Of a stretch of DNA of 64,000 bases, positions 1 to 8,192 are shown one piece after another. The position numbers and the translations under genes are program-made. The DNA lies in the NCBI GenBank assembly GCA_030549855.1, contig JAUQQP010000039.1, positions 1 to 64,000 of the forward strand. The letters run 5' to 3'. The notes beneath the pieces are model-generated. The model saw only the letters and a list, made by a program, of their open reading frames with translations. It was not told the DNA's origin and made no database searches. Every line of letters begins with the position of its first letter. Within the stretch, counting starts at the first letter, position 1. The DNA is from Cyanobacteriota bacterium SRBZ.bins.94.201705. Lineage in GTDB: Bacteria; Cyanobacteriota; Cyanobacteriia; Cyanobacteriales; Cyanobacteriaceae.

Positions 1-37
1 ACTTTTTTACGGTTTTACTGGGTTTTAGAGTCACTAG

Positions 38-62
38 TTGGGTTCGAATCCCATCGCTCGCC
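38..62 (+). tRNA. 3' remnant of a tRNA (tRNA-His-like T-arm and acceptor strand)
   Basis: The sequence shows a T-stem and loop (TTGGG TTCGAAT CCCAT, outermost pair U-U) followed by CGCTCGC and a C at the discriminator position. A C73 after such an acceptor strand is typical of tRNA-His. The 37 bases before it do not form a matching anticodon arm: the bases where positions 27-43 should lie do not pair. A complete tRNA is therefore not visible, although the window edge hides anything further upstream. It may be a degraded gene or the 3'-end duplication left by integration of an element. CCA is not encoded. Confidence 0.4.
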
Positions 63-1165
63 CGGGGTGATATTGTCATTTTTTTAATACTCTGAGCTAT
101 CTGACAAGTAAATCAACATTAGGTTTTCGACCTAACCTCCACCTACAAGCAACGTTCTAACACAACATATTAGAATTTGTCAAGTACAACATTGTTTTTT
201 TATAGACGGCCGGGTCATGAGTATTATATAGTAGCTAAAGGGTGCTGCTACCATTTGGTCACAACATTATACTGCCTGCCTCTTTCTGGGGGTGTTTCTG
301 TTAGGTTAGTTATCTTTCTCCTAGCCTGAAATCTGTTTCTTCCTGGTTATTATTTTCCACTGAATCTGTTTTCTGCTGGCATCTCCTGGTAACTATTTTT
401 TTGGGACGTTTGTCGTCTTTTTCCTTCCTTATTCGCCTCTTAAAATCCTTATCACTCCGGTATTATTTCTACTATTTTTCTCATCGTTTTATTCTACTTG
501 TTTAGTTGTCTCTTTTTACTGGTATCTCTTTTTTTACTGGCCGTATTGCCCTGTTTCATCTATATTTTTCTTCTTTCTGTGCTTATCTATTTATAGGACT
601 TTAGTGAGGCTTAAACGACGAAACATACCCTATTAATGAACTTACTCATTCTCTAGTCAACCCATCTTTTCTTCCACAATATTCTAGCAATACTAGTATT
701 ATTGTCCTCTTGTTATATAGACAAAACGTCTCCTATTGGCCTTATTTTCCTCCAAATTTGTAATCTTGTGTAAAACTCATATAATTGAAATTCCCCGCTT
801 TTAAATGCAAAATTTAATCATTTAAACCGCCAATCCCTCTGATGACACTTCCAATGACAATACCGCTAACCCCCACTACCCCCGCCTCTTTCCGATATTT
901 GTCACCCCCTCACCTATTCTTGTAATAGGCGATTATATTGATATACATTTGCAAATAAAAAGTGCCCAGGCGCGGCCCTTGCAGTCACCCACTCCTGCCG
1001 TACTACGTATCTATTCTAACAAAAAAAGGCGCCGGTTGGGGTTAAAATTTAAGAAATGTAAACGGGTAGGGGTGGGGCAAGTCTCCACCAGGGGTTGGGT
1101 TTTGCTACGGATGAACGTAAAATTAAGCTTGATTGTAAAGTGATGAGGCAATCTAAACTAACCCT
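63..1165. other. Gene-free stretch of about 1.1 kb
   Basis: No convincing gene on either strand. From about 280 to 620 the + strand is strongly pyrimidine-rich (runs of CTTT, TTCC). The only longer open frame starts with TTG at 949 (64 codons, basic, no recognisable motif, no ribosome-binding site) and I do not call it. No tRNA, repeat array or clear terminator is seen apart from the tRNA remnant at the left edge. Confidence 0.6.
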
Positions 1166-1774
1166 GTGAGACAAAAAAATAAACCGGAAGGAATATCGGC
1201 TATCAATGAATTTTTTTGGGCTTTAATTGGTTTAATGTTAACGGTGATGGGCACGTTTGTGGAGGTATTTGTGGTGTTGCCGGGGGAGGGAAATGTGAAA
1301 ATAACCTCTCTGGGGATTACCTATCAGCTGGCAGGGGTGTTTTTGACGGGAATGTTGGCAGGGAAAAATGCTGCTGCCGCCGCCCAGATTGCTTATGTTA
1401 TCATGGGACTGTTTAAACTGCCTATCTTCTACCTGGGGGGAAGTTTCGACTATCTCCAATACCCTAGTTTCGGCTATATCCTCGGTTTTATTCCTGGGGC
1501 TTGGCTGTGTGGTTTTCTTGTAATGCCAGGTAAACGTCGTTTGGAATTATTTGCTTTGAGTGCTTTTTGTGGGTTAATAGTAGTACACGTCTGTGGGATT
1601 CTGTATCTGGTGGGTTATACTTATATCACCCCTTTATTGGGAAACCAGTTGAGTGAAAGTTATCTTTGGGATGCCATTCGCCTGTATACCATTACCCCCT
1701 TTGTCTCCCAACTGGCTTTGATTTGTGCTGTCTCTGTGGTGGCGTTTATAATCCGTCTGATATTGTTATACTAG
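1166..1774 (+). CDS. bioY: BioY-family biotin transporter (ECF S component)
   Basis: 202 aa, GTG start. BioY is the membrane-embedded substrate-binding (S) component for biotin uptake, working alone or with an energy-coupling module. The sequence shows about six hydrophobic segments and the family signature GYILGFIPGAWLCG at residues 103-116, preceded by the conserved loop with GLFKLPIF at 81-88. Length fits the family (about 190-200 aa). No ecfA or ecfT genes lie beside it, as is usual in cyanobacteria, where the coupling module is unlinked or absent. A 55-codon membrane ORF begins 4 nt after its stop. Family assignment is good; biotin specificity is inferred from the family. Confidence 0.85.
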   Translation: MRQKNKPEGISAINEFFWALIGLMLTVMGTFVEVFVVLPGEGNVKITSLGITYQLAGVFLTGMLAGKNAAAAAQIAYVIMGLFKLPIFYLGGSFDYLQYPSFGYILGFIPGAWLCGFLVMPGKRRLELFALSAFCGLIVVHVCGILYLVGYTYITPLLGNQLSESYLWDAIRLYTITPFVSQLALICAVSVVAFIIRLILLY

Positions 1775-1778
1775 GCCT

Positions 1779-1946
1779 ATGAATTTGCTGTTTTTTTGTA
1801 TTATAATCCTACTGACTACTAATTTTTTTTGTTGGCTAATTATCTCCGTTATCCACCCCCTCTTTATCTCAATTTCTGGTTATTTGCTGTGGTTTCTGTT
1901 TTTAGTTGTTTTGGGTTTTCTAGCCTGGTGTTTTAATGACAGTTGA
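1779..1946 (+). CDS. Small two-helix membrane peptide (55 aa), hypothetical
   Basis: ATG start 4 nt downstream of the bioY stop codon, 55 codons, ending in TGA. The product is almost entirely hydrophobic: one helix from about residue 3 to 30 with a break at HP (26-27), a second from about 34 to 51, and the C-terminus CFNDS. The spacing suggests translational coupling to bioY. No ribosome-binding site is visible and I recognise no family. It could be chance in AT-rich DNA, but a full hydrophobic frame directly behind a membrane transporter gene is suggestive. Confidence 0.35.
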   Translation: MNLLFFCIIILLTTNFFCWLIISVIHPLFISISGYLLWFLFLVVLGFLAWCFNDS

Positions 1947-1968
1947 GGGAAAAGCACAACACCCCCCC

Positions 1969-2934
1969 TCACTCTGAGGAGGGAGAATAAGCAGAAAGTG
2001 GCTCTTTAATCCAACGAATGTAAAGGTGTCTGAAGGTGGATTTTATCACCTTGGGCAAGCCAAAGTCAATAGGCATTAAGGTGTCGGGAAGACGCCAGTC
2101 AGATACCCTTAAGTCTTCTGGGTTTAACAGAGGAAATTCTATCTGTTGTGTGTCACCGCAATAGCCCAATCTTTTCTGGGCGACTAAAGTGGGCACTATC
2201 CTCCAGTCTACACCTAGTATATCAGCTATTGCCCAGTCCAGAGCAAAAACATCGGCAGAGGCGGCTAAAATGCCTAATTCTCTTGGCTCACCATTACTGG
2301 GGCCATTGCCCTCATGGGCTATAATTGCATCCATAATAGTCAAGTCAGGATTGATGGCCTTAGCAGTTTCTACCAACATCTCGGCGAAACTTTGGGCATC
2401 TTTGCCAGCCTCCATATGCCACCAGGCTTTCATTTTACCAGGCACACAGCCGAAGAGATTTTTCACCCCCATTGTCAGGGTTAACTGGCTATGGGATTTG
2501 AGTTTGGGCAGATTTATCACCACATCCGCCTCCATTGCCTCTTTGGAGAGTCTTAGATAGGGGAATTTTTCACTGCCTGTACTATATTTGTCGCCTTTAA
2601 ACTCGACTATGGGAAGATTCAATTTTCGACACAGAGGCAGGTAACCGTTAGCTTTGGCTACCCCTTTTGCACTACCAAAAGCTGGACTATCTCCCAGAAA
2701 CGGTTTGCCCCCCGCCTCCTGTACCATTTTTGCCACACAGTAAACTATCTCTTTTCTGGTGATACACTCTTTAGTGGGGCGAGAGGCGGTTAGAAGATTT
2801 GGCTTGAGTAAGACTCTGTCGCCTGGCTTTACGAAGGCGGCAATACCCCCCAAAGGCGCGAGGAGGGTTTCAAGACTTTTTCTCAACTGGTCTATTTGGT
2901 ATGAATTGGCCCTCGTCAGTGCTACTTTTACCAT
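1969..2934 (-). CDS. DUF362 domain-containing protein
   Basis: 321 aa. DUF362 proteins are widespread in bacteria and archaea and poorly characterised; several are fused to or associated with iron-sulfur proteins. Conserved parts visible here: VLLKPNLL at about 41-48, a GDSPAFGSAKGV region near 80-91, and a central NLPKLKSHSQLTLTMGVKNL block at about 141-160. No CxxCxxC ferredoxin cluster is present, so this is the short form without a 4Fe-4S domain. It converges on bioY and the 55-aa ORF. Family assignment is firm; function unknown. Confidence 0.8.
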   Translation of the reverse strand: MVKVALTRANSYQIDQLRKSLETLLAPLGGIAAFVKPGDRVLLKPNLLTASRPTKECITRKEIVYCVAKMVQEAGGKPFLGDSPAFGSAKGVAKANGYLPLCRKLNLPIVEFKGDKYSTGSEKFPYLRLSKEAMEADVVINLPKLKSHSQLTLTMGVKNLFGCVPGKMKAWWHMEAGKDAQSFAEMLVETAKAINPDLTIMDAIIAHEGNGPSNGEPRELGILAASADVFALDWAIADILGVDWRIVPTLVAQKRLGYCGDTQQIEFPLLNPEDLRVSDWRLPDTLMPIDFGLPKVIKSTFRHLYIRWIKEPLSAYSPSSE

Positions 2935-3259
2935 TCTTCCATTCTACCATGAATGGGATTAGTTTTTGTAGTCTTCTTTTTTTTTATAGAAGTCTCCTCC
3001 TACAATCCCGGGATTTGGAAAATCCTCCCACGGGGCATTATCCCCTTTAAACACCCCTCAGTATGCCTCTAAAACCCACTAGGGATATGCTTTTTCAAAG
3101 TGAAGTATAAAAGCCGAGAAAAGGAGTTACCTCCAGGGCTATCCTTAATGGTAGGGCATATTTTCTTATTTGTCAAATGAGAACATTTAACTATAAGCAT
3201 CAACAGGTTTATATTTTGAGCAACTGGTTTCTAATACTATCCTATGAGAGGGCAGGATG
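2935..3259. other. Intergenic region, 325 bp, nothing recognised
   Basis: It lies upstream of the DUF362 gene and downstream of the cytochrome b561-like gene, so it must hold the DUF362 promoter. A TATAAA box and an AAAAGGAG sequence occur at about 3106-3125 on the + strand, but the only ATG after them opens a 10-codon frame. No RNA gene or repeat was recognised. Confidence 0.4.
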
Positions 3260-3973
3260 TTAGATTTTCCCTAGCAAAGGTATTAGCCAAGCCATAAGGA
3301 TTACTAGCAGGATAAACAATTCGATTTTTTTGGACAAGGGGGAAATTTTGTTCCACTGTTGTGGTATAATCCTCCTATAGTCTCGGAGGAACTGTTGTAC
3401 TTTTCTCGGCCAGTAGCGAGGGTTGTCTTTGTGGATAAACCCCCACTTCCACATTGATGCTATTAAACTGACGCCCCCTATTTGGCTGATTGTTAACAAA
3501 TGTAAACTTACACTTAAAACAACTACAATCAGGGAAACAAGATGCAAGTAGTAGACAAAATGATTTAACTGTCCCTTTGGCAACCAGGTTTCATCCATCA
3601 TTTTACCCGTAAAAGTAGCAAAAGTTAGGGCTAGCAGGTTAAAAGTATTGACTAGACGATGGATGCTGTATTTGCCGATGGGAGTGTGGATTAGTTGGAT
3701 TTTGGCAAGGGTGTCTTTTTGGATGAGTTTGGCGTTGCCGCGGTGGAAGCAATAGATGACAAAAAAAGGTAGAATTAGGATTGTTAATAGGCCAAAAGTG
3801 CCATGGACGCCCTCAATTTCCCGCCAGGCAGGCAAGAAGGGGATTTTTATCATCCTGGCGTCATAGGTGTTATATGTCCATAAGGCGGTGAGGATGGCGC
3901 CGATGGTAGATAATGCTAACAGGTTATGAAGGATTCTAAGGAGGAATTTCTGATAGGGGGAAGTGGGATTCAT
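3260..3973 (-). CDS. Cytochrome b561-like membrane protein
   Basis: 237 aa with five or more hydrophobic segments. Histidines sit in or next to these helices: H16, H57 (VHGTF), H105 (IHR), H144 and H158 (YYLHL, SLHLL). This pattern suits binding of b-type haem in a four-helix cytochrome b561 or cytochrome b-like fold. It lies 7 nt downstream of the ABC-2 type permease gene on the same strand, so the two are probably one operon. A role in membrane electron transfer is inferred from histidine spacing; the substrate is unknown. Confidence 0.55.
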   Translation of the reverse strand: MNPTSPYQKFLLRILHNLLALSTIGAILTALWTYNTYDARMIKIPFLPAWREIEGVHGTFGLLTILILPFFVIYCFHRGNAKLIQKDTLAKIQLIHTPIGKYSIHRLVNTFNLLALTFATFTGKMMDETWLPKGQLNHFVYYLHLVSLIVVVLSVSLHLLTISQIGGVSLIASMWKWGFIHKDNPRYWPRKVQQFLRDYRRIIPQQWNKISPLSKKIELFILLVILMAWLIPLLGKI

Positions 3974-3980
3974 AACTGGT

Positions 3981-5642
3981 TTACTTGTTGTTTGTAGCTT
4001 CTAACAAGGCTTTGGTTTCAGAAATCCCGGCTTGTTGCAATACCCGTTTTAGTTGATAGTTTAAGCCGATGACAAGGATTACTTGTGTGAGGATGCCGCC
4101 GAGGATAGCATGGATTGGCAGACGATTAACTACAAGGGGTGAGAAGGGGGAAAACAACCAGACTAAGGCAGAAGAGGTGGGATGGGGGTGAATTGTCATG
4201 GCTATTGATGGGGAAAAGACAAGACTGGTTAACAAGGCAATGGCTATGAGATTCCTCTTTCTAGTTTTTAACATCAAAACCAGTTGATAGATGGTGGCAT
4301 AGGTTAACATGACAAAGACTATGGAGAAAAAGCCAAGGGAGATTAACAGTGGCGGGAATTGGCTGTTGTATAGCCAGAAAGAGGGGAGGGAGTATAGAAA
4401 GATGATAATACTGTTGAGGGGGATACAAAAGACTGCTGGACTTTTTTCTCCTATAATCAAATCGGAGAGAATATGACGGTGGTGAGGGTTTTCATGACGG
4501 AAACGACTCCAATCGAGAAGAATTTGTCTGTGGGGGGTTAATGCTAGGGTAAGCAGAAGGAGATAGAGGAAGTTGAAACCGAGAAAAACGGCTAATTTCT
4601 CCGTCTCAAGAAAAATGTCGAGGGGTTGTTGTAGACTAAAGCCTAGATTGAAGAAGACAAAACAGGCAGACATCAAGTAACTATCCCGTTTGGCAAAAAT
4701 CACCCCCTCAGGATTGTGGAAACTACGTTTAATAGCTTGCCATACCCAGAAACCCCAGACGAGGTGATTAAGGAGAATAAAGATAAAACCGGAAATACTA
4801 TTCTGCCACAGAGGAGTACCATAAAAATGTAGTTGTTTAATACTGTCTGGGGGGAGATAGCCTACAGTCTCAGGGGAGAGGAAGGTAGCATTGACGAGGT
4901 AGGGAAGAAATAAGAGAGGGGAAAATAGTAACAACCAGTCGAAGGAGTTACCAGTAAAACCACTGGCATCCATGAGGATAGGGGTGGTAAAGCAGAGGAA
5001 GAGGAAAACAAAAAGACTCGTCACCCATGTTTGGAAGTTTCCCAGGTTGTGGGTGGCTAATACGAATAAGGCGGCGGCAGAGTAGAAGAAAAGGCAACCG
5101 GCAGCCAGGACAATATAAAAGGCTATAATCAGAGGGAAGGGGATACCCGCCTGAATACCGGCAAACAGGTGTAGGGGTATGGCGAGGGAGGTGAAGATGT
5201 AGAGTATAATGGGGACACCTATAATTTTTCCGGAAATTACGGTAAAAGCCGACTGTGGGGAGAGACGGAGAAGATTGAGGGTTTGACGACGATTTTCCCT
5301 GCCTATGTCGTCTACTAGCAGATATACACCCCCCACCAGCAGGAGGAAAGTGAAAATTATACTGATGGTGACAAATAAGTCTAGCCACCAGAGAGGTTTT
5401 ATTGTCTGAAAGTTACCCAGTAAGTCTTGACTGCAGGGCTGACTGGTACAATAGCGATTGTAGGGAGGATATTGTGCCTTATGGTCGGGCAGGAGATTGA
5501 CAAAATAGAGGTATAACAGGTATTGTCCTACTAGGGAGACTAGGGATAATATTAGAAGGGTTTTTGGTTTGAGTCTAGATTTTAATTCCCTGAATAACTG
5601 GGGATTGACGTTGCCGGCGATTTCAATTACAGAGGAAAGCAT
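3981..5642 (-). CDS. ABC-2 type permease-like membrane protein
   Basis: 553 aa with about 12 hydrophobic segments. The N-terminus (NPQLFRELKSRLKPKTLLIL, residues 13-32) is the cytoplasmic start typical of a cyanobacterial ABC transporter permease family. A loop near residues 60-90 follows helix 1, and DDIGRENRRQTLNLLRLSPQS (from about 111) resembles the coupling region of ABC-2 permeases. No ATP-binding subunit is encoded nearby, so its partner must be elsewhere. It is the first gene of a probable operon with the b561-like gene. Substrate unknown. Confidence 0.6.
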   Translation of the reverse strand: MLSSVIEIAGNVNPQLFRELKSRLKPKTLLILSLVSLVGQYLLYLYFVNLLPDHKAQYPPYNRYCTSQPCSQDLLGNFQTIKPLWWLDLFVTISIIFTFLLLVGGVYLLVDDIGRENRRQTLNLLRLSPQSAFTVISGKIIGVPIILYIFTSLAIPLHLFAGIQAGIPFPLIIAFYIVLAAGCLFFYSAAALFVLATHNLGNFQTWVTSLFVFLFLCFTTPILMDASGFTGNSFDWLLLFSPLLFLPYLVNATFLSPETVGYLPPDSIKQLHFYGTPLWQNSISGFIFILLNHLVWGFWVWQAIKRSFHNPEGVIFAKRDSYLMSACFVFFNLGFSLQQPLDIFLETEKLAVFLGFNFLYLLLLTLALTPHRQILLDWSRFRHENPHHRHILSDLIIGEKSPAVFCIPLNSIIIFLYSLPSFWLYNSQFPPLLISLGFFSIVFVMLTYATIYQLVLMLKTRKRNLIAIALLTSLVFSPSIAMTIHPHPTSSALVWLFSPFSPLVVNRLPIHAILGGILTQVILVIGLNYQLKRVLQQAGISETKALLEATNNK

Positions 5643-5719
5643 ATGGGGGGTTTAAGGTAGAGTGAGTGAATTTATACCAATGATAACGTAACCAATAGGC
5701 CATAGGTTCCCCGAGGGTG

Positions 5720-6094
5720 TTATTCTTCCAGGATTGAGAGTATGATATTGCCCAATGCCATGGGGTTGAAGGGTTTAGCGATAATTCCTTTTACCCCTGC
5801 CGTTTGCCAGTGGAATTCCATACTAGGCTTTGCCGTTAAAAATATAACAGGGGTGTTGTTAACCAGAGACAAATCCCTGAGTTTTTGTAAAAACTCTTCC
5901 CCGGTGTATTCTGGCATGAGATAGTCTAAGAGGATAACATCCACCTGTTGGTTAGCCAGGATGTCTACGGCTTGTTGCCAGGTGTTAGCGACGACAACAT
6001 CCCACCTTTTAGTAGTCTCCAGGGATAATTTTATCAGCTTAGTGATTTCTATTTGGTCGTCTATGGCCAAAACCTTAAGTTGTTTTTCACCCAT
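5720..6094 (-). CDS. Stand-alone receiver-domain response regulator
   Basis: 124 aa from the ATG chosen here; an in-frame TTG at 6151 would add 19 residues that look unlike a receiver. It is a single CheY-like domain: acidic pair D12-D13, phospho-acceptor D57 (LLDYLMP), T87 and K107 (AKPF). There is no output domain, so it probably acts by protein contact or as a phosphorelay carrier. It follows the 630-aa multidomain regulator by 70 nt on the same strand. That gene contains an HPt domain, so the two may form one relay. Confidence 0.8.
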   Translation of the reverse strand: MGEKQLKVLAIDDQIEITKLIKLSLETTKRWDVVVANTWQQAVDILANQQVDVILLDYLMPEYTGEEFLQKLRDLSLVNNTPVIFLTAKPSMEFHWQTAGVKGIIAKPFNPMALGNIILSILEE

Positions 6095-6164
6095 AGAGGA
6101 TTGGGGATGTGGTATCAGGGGTATGATAACATAGATTTCCCCCGAAAACAAAAATCCCTAACAC

Positions 6165-8057
6165 TCAAGACAGGTGTCGTAGGTGGGTAACAATTCGCGG
6201 GTATAATTCCACATCTATTTTGGATTTGCTGATGAAGTCGTCACCGCCTGCTTTTACCAGTTGATTGATTAGGGTTGGGGTGAGATTCCCGGTGAGGAAG
6301 AGGAAGGGAATGTTACTGAGGAGAGGGTCTTTTTTTACTATTCTACAGATGTCTAGCCCATTCAACTTAGGCATTTGCACATCCACAATCATTAAGTCTG
6401 GTTTTATCTTTCTGATTTTGTCTAAAAACCCCTCGCTATCCACGATGGCATCCACTTCCACAGGCAAGCCACTATTTTTAAGTTTGTGAATCAAGACATC
6501 AACAAACCGCTTGTCGTCGTCTATGAGGAGGATTTTGTGTCTTTTTCCGCCAGACTTACCAGTTGTCAGACAGTTTTCCACGTATTGCCAGAGGGTAGAG
6601 ATGGGATTTTCCTTGCTAAGGAAGGCGGAGATAGGGTAGGCTGAACAGTAGAGACGATTTTCCACACTGTCGTCTTGGGTGTAAATGATAACAGAGGTGG
6701 TGTGTTTTTTTGCCAGGGTGGAGAGGAGGGAATCGTTTATTGCCTTAACATTGCCACTGACTTTTTGCCAGAGGGTTTCTAGGATTACCACATGGAAATT
6801 TTCATGGGTTATGTAGTCTAGGGCGGTTTCAGGTGTATGGGCGAATCGGAAATTGACATTGGGGTTTTCTACAAATAGGATGAGTTGATTAGCGATTTTT
6901 TGGTTTTCGTCTATAACTAGAATCTCATAGGTTTGGGATGTGGGGGGTTGAGGATTAGATGGCAGAGGGTTGTCATTATAGACTACCTGGGGGATGGTTG
7001 TTTCGGTGAGTGTATCTTGAGGGGGAAAGAGGGTTGATTGTAGTTGGTTTAAAAGCTGGAGGATTTGATAGCTAGCCTGTGGGGTTATGGTTTCCTGGCA
7101 GGCTTTGAGGAGGTTTTCAATCTGTCGACAAATTTCACTAGCCTTTGTAAAGCCAAGACTTCCCAGAAAGCCAACCAGATTGTGACTTTTTCTGACAGCC
7201 TCTTCATAGCAGAGGTGGGGGTGTTTGCCTTGGATATATAAAGAGAGAGTCTGACAGTCTGCCAAGACATTTTGTTGGTATTCCTGCCACAACTGCTGTA
7301 TCATTGAATCCATTTTTTGTGGGGAGTCATCTTTACTGTCATTGTCTTGTTTTTCTTCTTGTGGTTTCCCTTGTGGGGAAAGAGGTTTAAGACGATAACC
7401 AACGCCATATACTGTTTGGATTAAATCTTTGCCCAAGCCTGCCTGTTGTAATTTTTTTCGTAGAGACTTAATATGGGAGCGTAGGGTAGTGGCAGTGGGT
7501 GTGGCTTCTATATCCCAGAGTTCATTTATTATCTTATCTTGTTCTAGTATCTGTTGGGGGTATTCCAGGAATAACTTTAGAATATGATACTCGGTGCGAG
7601 TTAAAACCAATTCCTCATCTCCACATTTTACTGTCCTAGTGATGGGGTCTAGTGTCAGTTTCCCATATGTTAGAATTCTAGCCTGGGGATTGTTTTTCTT
7701 ATTCCTTCTCACCAAGGCTTTCACTCGCAAAATCAACTCCTGCAAGTCGAAGGGTTTTAGGAGATAATCATCTGCTCCAGCTTCAAATGCCCTTATTTTA
7801 TCATTCTTGTTGTTCAAAGCGGTAATAAATAAGACTGCCACCTCTATGTTATTCCTTCTCAATTCCCGACATATGTCTATGCCATTTTTTTCTGGCAACA
7901 AAACGTCTAGGATGATGACATCATAATCTTTTTTTTTTACCGTCTCCAAGACACTCCCCCCTTTTTCCAACACATCAACCGCCTCCGCCTCTGGCAGTAG
8001 ACAGTCTCTAATCAGTTTGCTTAGACGGGTATCATCTTCCACTAGTAACACCTTCAT
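6165..8057 (-). CDS. Multidomain response regulator (REC, winged helix, HPt, pseudo-REC, REC)
   Basis: 630 aa. Order seen: receiver 1 (1-117; D8, D9, acceptor D51, T79, K101); OmpR/PhoB winged-helix DNA-binding domain (about 128-226, ending IQTVYGVGYRL); linker; HPt-like helix bundle (about 255-345) with candidate phospho-histidine H292 in SHNLVGFLGSLG; a second receiver-like domain (378-495) with E427 where the acceptor Asp should be (VILETLW); and a C-terminal receiver (508-628; D513-D515, D559, T589, K611). Phosphate could pass among D559, H292 and D51 while the middle domain is a non-phosphorylatable pseudo-receiver. No histidine kinase lies next to it. The target genes are unknown. Confidence 0.85.
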   Translation of the reverse strand: MKVLLVEDDTRLSKLIRDCLLPEAEAVDVLEKGGSVLETVKKKDYDVIILDVLLPEKNGIDICRELRRNNIEVAVLFITALNNKNDKIRAFEAGADDYLLKPFDLQELILRVKALVRRNKKNNPQARILTYGKLTLDPITRTVKCGDEELVLTRTEYHILKLFLEYPQQILEQDKIINELWDIEATPTATTLRSHIKSLRKKLQQAGLGKDLIQTVYGVGYRLKPLSPQGKPQEEKQDNDSKDDSPQKMDSMIQQLWQEYQQNVLADCQTLSLYIQGKHPHLCYEEAVRKSHNLVGFLGSLGFTKASEICRQIENLLKACQETITPQASYQILQLLNQLQSTLFPPQDTLTETTIPQVVYNDNPLPSNPQPPTSQTYEILVIDENQKIANQLILFVENPNVNFRFAHTPETALDYITHENFHVVILETLWQKVSGNVKAINDSLLSTLAKKHTTSVIIYTQDDSVENRLYCSAYPISAFLSKENPISTLWQYVENCLTTGKSGGKRHKILLIDDDKRFVDVLIHKLKNSGLPVEVDAIVDSEGFLDKIRKIKPDLMIVDVQMPKLNGLDICRIVKKDPLLSNIPFLFLTGNLTPTLINQLVKAGGDDFISKSKIDVELYPRIVTHLRHLS

Positions 8058-8114
8058 GAAATACTACCAATCCCCCTCACAAGTCTAATCCCATGTTTTC
8101 ATTGTAACAACAGT

Positions 8115-8179
8115 AGGGGTGAGGGTTTATCCCTACCCAGGGGTGAGGGTTTATCCCTACCCAGGGGTGAGGGTTTATA
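8115..8179. repeat. 24-bp tandem repeat, 2.7 copies, hairpin-forming
   Basis: The unit AGGGGTGAGGGTTTATCCCTACCC starts at 8115, 8139 and 8163; the third copy is cut after 17 bases. Within each unit GGGTGAGGG and CCCTACCC can pair with one bulged G around a TTTAT loop, so each copy forms a hairpin. It lies between the pentapeptide-repeat gene and the 630-aa regulator gene, both on the minus strand, so it would act as terminator or leader structure between them. Confidence 0.75.
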
Positions 8180-8192
8180 TGGCAAGTGTTTG

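Noticed and set aside
949-1143. 64-codon open frame starting with TTG
   Set aside because: No ribosome-binding site, no recognisable family, basic low-complexity product in a gene-free stretch.
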